From the NCBI GenBank assembly GCA_949547975.1, contig CATITW010000132.1:1-10206 (forward strand): 10,206 bases of DNA, given 5' to 3'. The DNA comes from Cryomorphaceae bacterium (GTDB lineage: Bacteria > Bacteroidota > Bacteroidia > Flavobacteriales > Schleiferiaceae). Below, piece after piece: positions 1-5,289 of this stretch. The notes under the pieces were generated by a model that did not search any database, was not told where the DNA came from, and saw only the letters and a program-made list of their open reading frames with translations. A program made the position numbers and the translations under genes. Each line of letters opens with the position of its first letter. Position 1 is the stretch's first letter.

Positions 1-29
1 ATCACGATCTTCAAGCGGAATTGGACCAA

Positions 30-1043
30 TTATAATTTGATCCCTTTTGCATTTCCTTTGAGATATACCTCGATAAAATTGCGCGCAAAACCCATCCCGT
101 ATCCAGCGTTCATGGTATTAGTAGTCCTGATACTCATCAGGGCAACCTTCAGCCCTTCCTTGCGTAATGCTGCGAAAAATACGAGCAGCATATAAAGCAC
201 GTATCCTCCAAAAGGAAGTCCAAGCAGGGTCGTCTTCAACACCAGCGCTAATATATATAGTACTGCAGCGGCGAATCTAAACACGGTAAATACGAGCGGA
301 AAGAGATGGGTTATTTTCAAGTTCCCTGGATGTGCCTTCGCTAATAAGGGTCGTGCTGCTCCGAAGCGGAATACTTGACGTCGGAATTGACCAATAGAAG
401 TACGGCGCTTATGAAAAACGTGTGCGTCTTCTATAAATACGCCCTTCGCCCCTTCTTTCTGCAATCGAAGACTCAATTCTACATCTTCGCCACACACAAA
501 GTTTTCGTCATACCCGCCTACTTTACGGAACAGATCCGCTTTGATTCCCATATTGAAACCACGTGGCTGATAGCTCGTCACGCTTTTCGATCCACCACGA
601 ATTCCACCCGTTGTTAAAAACGACGTCATTGAAAAACTGATCGCCTTTTGCAAGTCTGTGAAATCTGCAGAGGCCGCATCAGGGCCACCGAACAGCTTTG
701 TATCGGGATGTGCGGTGATGTAACGATCAATCGCCCGGAGGTAGCCCGAAGGAATGATACAGTCCGAGTCTAAGAATATAAAGTAGGTCGCATCAGAGCG
801 TTCAGCTGCGCGATTACGCGCGTTTGAAACGGGTAAAAATTCTTCGTAGTAGATGCGCAACGGAAGACGTTCCGCATAGGGGGCCAGTAACGGTCGAAGC
901 TCGTCACCTGGCGTACCGTCCCCGAGGATGATTTCAAAATCGGTCTTTGGGAAGTCTAGTTTTTCTAAACTATCTAAAAACTCAGTGACCTCATCCGGGC
1001 GCTTAAACGTCGGACTGATTAAAGCAAATTTTAATGTGCTCAT
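30..1043 (-). CDS. Family 2 glycosyltransferase with C-terminal membrane segments
   Basis: Predicted 337-residue GT-A fold glycosyltransferase that would move a sugar from a nucleotide-sugar donor to a cell-surface or polysaccharide acceptor at the inner membrane; donor and acceptor cannot be read. The N-terminus (ALISPTFKRPDEV, residues 7-19) is the usual first strand of GT2 enzymes. LDSD at 91-94 supplies the DxD metal and nucleotide-sugar site, and GEDVEL at 185-190 holds the likely catalytic-base ED pair. RGFNMGIK at 161-168 fits the acceptor-side region. Hydrophobic stretches at roughly 245-300 predict two or three membrane segments, followed by a short basic tail. The start overlaps the stop of the upstream glycosyltransferase by 4 bp (ATGA), implying translational coupling. 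Only 29 bases remain downstream; a TTG codon at 14-12 followed by Lys-Ile-Val could begin another gene, but this is too short to call. Confidence 0.88.
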   Translation of the reverse strand: MSTLKFALISPTFKRPDEVTEFLDSLEKLDFPKTDFEIILGDGTPGDELRPLLAPYAERLPLRIYYEEFLPVSNARNRAAERSDATYFIFLDSDCIIPSGYLRAIDRYITAHPDTKLFGGPDAASADFTDLQKAISFSMTSFLTTGGIRGGSKSVTSYQPRGFNMGIKADLFRKVGGYDENFVCGEDVELSLRLQKEGAKGVFIEDAHVFHKRRTSIGQFRRQVFRFGAARPLLAKAHPGNLKITHLFPLVFTVFRFAAAVLYILALVLKTTLLGLPFGGYVLYMLLVFFAALRKEGLKVALMSIRTTNTMNAGYGMGFARNFIEVYLKGNAKGIKL

Positions 1044-2017
1044 TCCCTATCCAAACCAATCGTTGCATCGATCGTGTAGTCGTGCTTTTTCGTGCTTTCA
1101 CGTAGCAATAATTCGGCAATGAAACCAACGCCGAAGAGTTGCATCCCTAAAATGGTCAATGTTAGCAGAATATAGAACAATGGGTTCTCCGTGATCAAAC
1201 GTGCCTCTAAGCCCTGGCTTAATGCATACAGTTTAAATCCACCTAAATAGGCCAGTAAAGCAACAGAAAGGACAAACATTAACGAGCCCGCTGCACCAAA
1301 GAAGTGCATCGGACGACGACCAAATTTTCCCATGATCGCTAAGGTGCCTAGATCTAAGAAACCATTCACGAAACGGTCCAAACCAAATTTGGTTGTACCA
1401 TATTTCCGGGCTTGATGCTGCACCACTTTCTCTCCAATACGCGTAAAGCCCTTATTCTTCGCCAAGAATGGTATGTAGCGGTGCATCTCGCCGTACACTT
1501 CAATATTGTGCACGACTTCTAAGCGGTAGGCTTTAAGGCCACAGTTGAAGTCGTTGAGCTGAATCTTAGAGATCTTGCGAGTGGCTGCATTGAACAGTTT
1601 TGTCGGTAACGTCTTGGTGATGGGGTCGTAGCGTTTTTGCTTCCAACCGGATACCAGATCGTAACCGTCTTCAACGATCATTTTTCGAAGTTCTGGAATT
1701 TCCTCTGGAGAATCTTGAAGATCGGCATCCATGGTAATCACGACCTGACCAGAAGCAGCTTTGAATCCTTGATTTAAGCCGGCACTTTTTCCTTGATTGC
1801 GGCGGAATGAGATGGCCTTAACCTGCGGATGTTTAGCGCTAAGCTCTTGGATGACCTGCCAACTATTGTCGGTAGATCCGTCGTTGACAAAAATGATCTC
1901 GTAGCTGAATCCTTCACGATCCATCACACGAGCGATCCAATCGGTCAATTCCGGCAAACTTTCATCCTCGTTGAATAAGGGTATGACAATACTCAGATCC
2001 AGTGTACTCATGCGCAT
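1040..2017 (-). CDS. DPM1/ArnC-like membrane glycosyltransferase (GT2)
   Basis: Predicted 325-residue polyprenyl-phosphate glycosyltransferase of the DPM1/GtrB/ArnC type, which transfers a sugar to a lipid-phosphate carrier on the cytoplasmic face of the inner membrane. Visible motifs are SIVIPLFNEDESL at 9-21, VNDGSTD at 44-50, the metal-binding MDADLQD at 96-102 (D97-A-D99), NDFNCGLKAYR at 155-165, HRYIPFLA at 179-186 and RKYGTTKF at 204-211. These are the classic blocks of the family. Two membrane helices lie at about 238-262 and 281-307, the normal C-terminal arrangement. Length is typical. A second in-frame ATG at 2011 gives MSTLDL, which resembles the start of the next gene; I kept 2017 because a weak AAAGAG lies about six bases upstream of it. 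It lies 46 bp downstream of the DUF4199 gene and overlaps the following glycosyltransferase. The exact sugar and acceptor are unknown. Confidence 0.9.
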   Translation of the reverse strand: MRMSTLDLSIVIPLFNEDESLPELTDWIARVMDREGFSYEIIFVNDGSTDNSWQVIQELSAKHPQVKAISFRRNQGKSAGLNQGFKAASGQVVITMDADLQDSPEEIPELRKMIVEDGYDLVSGWKQKRYDPITKTLPTKLFNAATRKISKIQLNDFNCGLKAYRLEVVHNIEVYGEMHRYIPFLAKNKGFTRIGEKVVQHQARKYGTTKFGLDRFVNGFLDLGTLAIMGKFGRRPMHFFGAAGSLMFVLSVALLAYLGGFKLYALSQGLEARLITENPLFYILLTLTILGMQLFGVGFIAELLLRESTKKHDYTIDATIGLDRE

Positions 2018-2063
2018 TCTCGCTCTTTCGTTTCTTCCAATTATTTGTTCAGCGGTTGGCGTA

Positions 2064-2597
2064 TTAAACCAGCTCAGCTGGATTTTTCTTCTTCATTGCA
2101 GCAGCAACGATCAAACCTAGAATCGCACTAAAAGCCGTTCCGAAGAAGAAGTTTTTTACTTGTGACCACAGTTCAAAAGGATTGTTCTCATCCAAACGCT
2201 CCATCATGGTAGTCACCACCTCATCAGGTACATTTTGAGACTCCATACGCTCGATAGCCATTACCTTGATGTTGTCGTAGACTGTCTCAGCAAATTCTGG
2301 ATCAATAACATTCATCAGCAAAATGCTAAATACCGTGGTGATCGCACTTGCCGTGATCGCAGCCACCATAAATGCAGAGAAGGCATCTTTGAAGGACAGG
2401 AATCCTCCACCATCTTTTTTAACCATCGCTACACCATAAATGTAGAAGCCTAGAGAAATGAACAAGAAGATTATGCTGGTCCAAGTTTTTGTAAACACGT
2501 TAGCGTCAAATAGATACGCGTACAACGTCCAAAGAATTCCGACGATGGCATACATAACGCCTGATTTTACTCCGTGTTGTTGAACTGATGGATTCAT
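2064..2597 (-). CDS. DUF4199 family integral membrane protein
   Basis: Small membrane protein of 177 residues that matches the DUF4199 family, common in Bacteroidota and without an established function. Four hydrophobic segments are visible, at about 11-30, 39-58, 71-97 and 150-168. Between the last two lies a soluble acidic stretch (about 98-148) containing the ERMESQNVPDEVV region. The segment KDGGGFLSFKDAF (61-73) is typical of the family, as is the lysine-rich end after the last helix. It is the first gene of the minus-strand unit leading into the two glycosyltransferases. DUF4199 genes are often found next to a DPM1-like glycosyltransferase in this phylum, so a role at the membrane with glycosylation is possible but inferred from neighbourhood only. 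A good TAnnTTTG element lies 35-42 bases upstream of the start codon. Confidence 0.85.
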   Translation of the reverse strand: MNPSVQQHGVKSGVMYAIVGILWTLYAYLFDANVFTKTWTSIIFLFISLGFYIYGVAMVKKDGGGFLSFKDAFSAFMVAAITASAITTVFSILLMNVIDPEFAETVYDNIKVMAIERMESQNVPDEVVTTMMERLDENNPFELWSQVKNFFFGTAFSAILGLIVAAAMKKKNPAELV

Positions 2598-2631
2598 GCT
2601 AAATGGGTTTTTAGTGGGTTGCGGTTGGACA

Positions 2632-2639
2632 CAAATATA
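2632..2639 (-). promoter_or_regulatory. Bacteroidota -7 promoter element for the DUF4199-glycosyltransferase unit
   Basis: On the minus strand this reads TATATTTG, an exact fit to the TAnnTTTG element used by the primary sigma factor of Bacteroidota. Transcription would start near 2625, giving a leader of about 28 bases. The expected TTG near -33 is not clear; only a T-run lies at roughly the right distance, so the upstream half is weak. Confidence 0.5.
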
Positions 2640-2674
2640 AGGCTTTCGAGGGTATAAAAATTCTCTTCATTTCA

Positions 2675-2705
2675 TTGCAGGTTGCGTATTGCTGCCGTTA
2701 CTTTG
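2675..2705 (+). promoter_or_regulatory. Promoter of the SRP RNA gene
   Basis: TTG at 2675-2677 is followed after 20 bases by TTACTTTG at 2698-2705. This fits the Bacteroidota layout of TTG near -33 and TAnnTTTG near -7, with one mismatch in the second base of the -7 element. The TTTG ends five bases before the predicted first nucleotide of the SRP RNA (2710), the spacing expected for this promoter class. Confidence 0.6.
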
Positions 2706-2709
2706 CAGT

Positions 2710-2805
2710 GGGCAAGTCTTACACAACCAGCTCCTGATGAATCCCCCAGGGTGGGAACGCAGCAAGGGTAATTGGTCGTAGCGGTGTGATGTAAGTAGCT
2801 TGCCC
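2710..2805 (+). ncRNA. ffs: Small bacterial signal recognition particle RNA (4.5S type)
   Basis: RNA scaffold of the signal recognition particle, which binds Ffh and directs ribosomes making membrane proteins to FtsY and the translocon. The ends pair perfectly: GGGCAAG (2710-2716) with CTTGCCC (2799-2805). Next inward, CTTACA (2718-2723) pairs with TGTAAG (2790-2795), and ACCA (2726-2729) with TGGT (2773-2776). The apex is a GGAA tetraloop (2754-2757) closed by GTG/CGC, followed by the conserved internal-loop strand CGCAGCAAGGG. This is the universally conserved Ffh-binding hairpin. About 96 nt is the normal size for the short form without an Alu domain. A run of six T (2806-2811) directly follows the closing stem, so the RNA's own terminal helix probably serves as its terminator. 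An antisense reading frame across it has no support as a protein. Confidence 0.93.
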
Positions 2806-2811
2806 TTTTTT
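2799..2811 (+). terminator. T-run terminating the SRP RNA
   Basis: The 3' arm of the SRP RNA terminal helix (CTTGCCC, pairing with 2710-2716) runs directly into six T at 2806-2811. There is no separate hairpin, so the long SRP helix plus the U-tract is the likely termination signal. It lies only about 26 bases before the transaldolase -7 element. Confidence 0.5.
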
Positions 2812-2836
2812 GTGCCCTAAAGTTTCGAGAAAGATG

Positions 2837-2844
2837 TACTTTTG
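2837..2844 (+). promoter_or_regulatory. -7 promoter element for the transaldolase gene
   Basis: TACTTTTG is an exact fit to TAnnTTTG. The nearest upstream TTTG (2809-2812) overlaps the terminator T-run of the SRP RNA gene and leaves a 24-base spacer, a little longer than usual. Transcription would start near 2850 and give a leader of about 26 bases without a Shine-Dalgarno sequence, as is common in this phylum. Confidence 0.5.
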
Positions 2845-2875
2845 TCCCGCACAATTAATCTCAACTCAGCATTAC

Positions 2876-3532
2876 ATGAAATTTTTCATTGACACGGCTA
2901 ACTTGGCCCAAATCAAAGAAGCTCAAGACCTCGGTGTTCTTGACGGCGTGACTACTAACCCCTCTTTGATGGCCAAAGAAGGCATCAGCGGTGAACAGAA
3001 CGTATTGAACCACTACAAAGCAATCTGTGAGATTGTTGAAGGTGATGTCAGCGCGGAAGTGATCTCTACAGACTTCGAAGGCATGGTCCGCGAAGGAGAA
3101 GCTCTTGCTGCTCTAGACGAAAAAATCGTAGTGAAGATCCCAATGGTAAAAGACGGTGTGAAAGCATTGAAGTACTTTTCCGACAAGGGCATCAAAACGA
3201 ACTGTACGCTCATCTTCTCAGCCGGTCAAGCACTTTTGGCGGCTAAAGCTGGAGCTACTTATGTCAGCCCGTTCATCGGCCGTTTGGACGATATCAGCAC
3301 GGACGGTTTAGGTTTGATCGAAACCATACGCGTCATTTTTGACAACTACGGATTCGCAACTGAAATTCTTGCTGCTTCTGTACGTCACCCGATGCACATC
3401 ATCGACTGTGCTCAGATCGGCGCTGACGTAATGACCGGGCCTTTAAGTGCTATCGAAGCATTGCTCAAGCACCCACTTACAGACATCGGTCTAGCGAAGT
3501 TCTTGGAAGATCACGCAAAAGCGAACAGCTAA
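2876..3532 (+). CDS. tal: Transaldolase, small FSA/TalC-type
   Basis: Cytoplasmic class I (Schiff-base) aldolase of the pentose phosphate pathway, transferring a dihydroxyacetone unit between sugar phosphates. The start at 2876 ([16 protein letters not shown]) matches the conserved N-terminus of the family; an in-frame ATG at 2810 would place the promoter inside the gene and add an unrelated N-terminal extension. The protein has 218 residues, the usual 214-220 length of the small subfamily. Motifs are [12 protein letters not shown] (25-36), VVKIPM with the Schiff-base lysine K87, [18 protein letters not shown] (109-126) and [11 protein letters not shown] (129-139). Residue E61 in VSAEVIS sits where transaldolases have Glu and the E. 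coli fructose-6-phosphate aldolase FsaA has Gln, so transaldolase activity is favoured over true aldolase activity. It is transcribed alone, between its own promoter and a strong terminator. Confidence 0.93.
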   Translation: MKFFIDTANLAQIKEAQDLGVLDGVTTNPSLMAKEGISGEQNVLNHYKAICEIVEGDVSAEVISTDFEGMVREGEALAALDEKIVVKIPMVKDGVKALKYFSDKGIKTNCTLIFSAGQALLAAKAGATYVSPFIGRLDDISTDGLGLIETIRVIFDNYGFATEILAASVRHPMHIIDCAQIGADVMTGPLSAIEALLKHPLTDIGLAKFLEDHAKANS

Positions 3533-3558
3533 ATCACAAGCCGTTATTCTATTAGCAA

Positions 3559-3586
3559 AGCCTCGCACTTGTGCGGGGCTTTTTTT
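3559..3586 (+). terminator. Intrinsic terminator after transaldolase
   Basis: A nine-base-pair stem (AGCCTCGCA at 3559-3567 with TGCGGGGCT at 3572-3580, one G-T pair) closes a CTTG loop and runs into seven T at 3580-3586. This is a textbook rho-independent terminator 26 bases past the transaldolase stop. It separates that gene from the following YciO-like gene. Confidence 0.85.
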
Positions 3587-3626
3587 ATCTTAGAAGTACC
3601 CACTCACCCTTTAAACAACTTGTCCA

Positions 3627-4244
3627 ATGGTCTATTCTATTTTTCCAGAGAGCATCAATCTAAAGACGCTGCAAGAATGTGTTGAACGGTTTGAACGCGG
3701 TGAAGTTGCTATTATTCCTACAGACAGTGTGTATGCCGTAGCGGGCGATTTCCAACACCCGGCGGCCTTGAAAAAATTGGCGCAGATTAAGGGAGAAAAG
3801 GTGAAAGAGGCCGAGTTTTCTTTCTTGTTTACAGATCTCAGTCAGGTTGCAGAATACACGCAAAGTTTCAATGGACCTACGTTCAAGCTGTTGAAGAAAT
3901 GCTTGCCGGGTCCTTATACGATGGTGTTGGAGGCGAATATTAACTTGGCGAAGAAATTGGGTCAAAAACGTAAAACGATTGGGGTGCGTATTCCCGATAA
4001 TACGATCGTTCTAGCACTGTGTGAGATGCTTGGAAGACCCTTGGCCTCCACCTCACTGCACCACGATGATGACATTTTGCAGTACCCTACAGATCCCGAT
4101 GAGATCGTTGCACAATATGCGGATAAGGCGGACTTCATGATTGACGGCGGATGGGGCGATAACGTTCCTTCCACGGTGATCGACTTAAGCAGTGATGTAC
4201 CGTCCCTTATTCGAGCGGGAAAAGGCGATCCGGATGTGATTTAA
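3627..4244 (+). CDS. YciO/TsaC (Sua5/YrdC) family protein
   Basis: A 205-residue single-domain protein of the Sua5/YrdC/YciO family, members of which make threonylcarbamoyl-AMP for the t6A37 modification of tRNA. Family blocks are IIPTDSVYAVAGD (29-41), LKKCLPGPYTMVL (89-101), KTIGVRIPDN (116-125), STS (141-143) and PSTVIDLSSD (181-190) followed by RAGKGD. The length and the KRKTIGVRIP block resemble E. coli YciO (206 residues) more than TsaC. The canonical K-x-R substrate motif is replaced by K55-G-E57, and the S-x-N motif by STSL. Full TC-AMP synthase activity is therefore uncertain, and the true TsaC may be elsewhere in the genome. No C-terminal Sua5 domain is present. It begins 40 bases after the transaldolase terminator, where TATCTTAG (3586-3593) is only a poor promoter match. 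Its 3' end overlaps convergent menE by 38 bp. Confidence 0.85.
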   Translation: MVYSIFPESINLKTLQECVERFERGEVAIIPTDSVYAVAGDFQHPAALKKLAQIKGEKVKEAEFSFLFTDLSQVAEYTQSFNGPTFKLLKKCLPGPYTMVLEANINLAKKLGQKRKTIGVRIPDNTIVLALCEMLGRPLASTSLHHDDDILQYPTDPDEIVAQYADKADFMIDGGWGDNVPSTVIDLSSDVPSLIRAGKGDPDVI

Positions 4245-5250
4245 CCCAAGCTTCTAAAGCTGACCTGTCCACTTTGCCTTGAGCCACAGTGGGCACCTCA
4301 GTTATGAGTACAGCCCTTTTTGGTCGGATGCCTGACCAGTCCTTTTTAACGAGCGACCAACCGCTCAAGTGCTCTTTTTTTAGGGCCACGAGGATAGGAA
4401 TGTGTCCAAAATGATCGTCCGGAAAAGGCACTACAAAAGCGGCAATACCCTGCTTTTGCAATCTCGACTCCCATTGCGTAGGGTGAATCTTTACCCCGCC
4501 AGAATTGATGACCCATCCGCTTCTTCCCAGGTATTTAAAGGTCGTTGGTCCAATGATTTCGACGAGGTCTTCAGTAGCCAATTTTTCAATGCCGAGGTGT
4601 GGGGCTGAAAGGATCAATTGGTTCTGATCATCTACTGAAAATCGTGTCGATCCTACCCCCTGATACACCGTATCTCCAATACGCCTTAACGCAACATGAG
4701 AGGCGGTTTCGGTCATTCCATAGCCTATGAACACTGAAAAATTATCGACCGGGACGTCATAACTGCCCGGCACTGCAGATCCTCCCAAGAGCACCGTACC
4801 TCGAAAATCCTTCCATCCCTGAGCTCGATCTACAGCCATGTATTGCGCTGGAGTTAGCGGTAAGAAATCGATATCGTTCGGAATCTGTGGACATCCTGAA
4901 GGTTGTTGTAGTACCAATTCTAAGCCGCCCAAACACGCTCGAAGCACCATCATTGCACCTCCAATATATTGTGCCGGTAAAGCCAGTAGGACTCTTTGGC
5001 CGGGAGCTAACGAGAAATACTCTAAGGTTGCCACAGCCGAAGACACTAACACATTGCGGCTGTGCGTAATAGGTTTCGGATTTCCCGTTGAACCACTGGT
5101 GTAAAAGGTGTAGTGTGGATCGTTGTTTAAAGCAAAAGAAACCATGCGCTGAATAGGCATCAACCAGTCTTCAACACACTGGAATTCAACAAACTCAACC
5201 AAAGTGAAGGTGCGCTCATTTAAAATTATTCTAGCCGCCGAATGATTCAT
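4207..5250 (-). CDS. menE: o-succinylbenzoate-CoA ligase (short Bacteroidota type)
   Basis: Acyl-adenylate-forming enzyme predicted to activate o-succinylbenzoate to its CoA thioester in menaquinone biosynthesis. Motifs in order are the P-loop TSGSTGNPK (51-59), GYGMTETASH (176-185), the hinge region GRSGWVINSGGVKI (242-255) and the C-terminal GKVDR with the adenylation lysine K326. At 347 residues it is about 100 shorter than E. coli MenE, with the missing part all N-terminal; this short form is usual in Bacteroidota and is not a truncation. The hinge motif normally has Asp after Gly-Arg-x and here has Gly (GRSG). Assignment to MenE rather than another acyl-CoA ligase rests mainly on the nearby menC and menA. 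It stands apart from them, separated by a receptor gene on the other strand, and its start lies 39 bp from that gene's likely start. Confidence 0.87.
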   Translation of the reverse strand: MNHSAARIILNERTFTLVEFVEFQCVEDWLMPIQRMVSFALNNDPHYTFYTSGSTGNPKPITHSRNVLVSSAVATLEYFSLAPGQRVLLALPAQYIGGAMMVLRACLGGLELVLQQPSGCPQIPNDIDFLPLTPAQYMAVDRAQGWKDFRGTVLLGGSAVPGSYDVPVDNFSVFIGYGMTETASHVALRRIGDTVYQGVGSTRFSVDDQNQLILSAPHLGIEKLATEDLVEIIGPTTFKYLGRSGWVINSGGVKIHPTQWESRLQKQGIAAFVVPFPDDHFGHIPILVALKKEHLSGWSLVKKDWSGIRPKRAVLITEVPTVAQGKVDRSALEAWVKSHPDRLFPLE

Positions 5251-5289
5251 CTGCTTTTGGGTATAGTTTTTGTTTATTGCAAGTCGCTT

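Noticed and set aside
19..31. Perfect inverted repeat AATTGG-A-CCAATT at the end of the first glycosyltransferase gene
   Set aside because: A one-base loop and no T-run exclude a terminator; a single 13-base palindrome is not enough to call an operator.
375..617. 80-codon plus-strand frame inside the first glycosyltransferase
   Set aside because: Shadow of the minus-strand gene; no recognisable domain.
2672..2854. 60-codon open frame antisense to the SRP RNA region
   Set aside because: Covers a conserved structured RNA and two promoter elements; no protein-like composition or start signal.
2810..2875. N-terminal extension of the transaldolase from an ATG at 2810
   Set aside because: Would include the -7 promoter element and adds residues absent from the family; the start at 2876 matches the conserved N-terminus.
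4249..4262. Small AAGCTT/AAAGCT hairpin near the YciO-menE junction
   Set aside because: Five-base-pair stem without a T-run on either strand; not a credible terminator.
5242..5289. Upstream ATG for the TonB receptor at 5242
   Set aside because: Overlaps the divergent menE start and places 16 residues in front of a complete signal peptide that starts at 5290.
5251..5289. Possible promoter (TAGTTTTT at 5264-5271) for the TonB receptor
   Set aside because: One mismatch in the -7 element and no TTG at the proper distance upstream; not strong enough to list.
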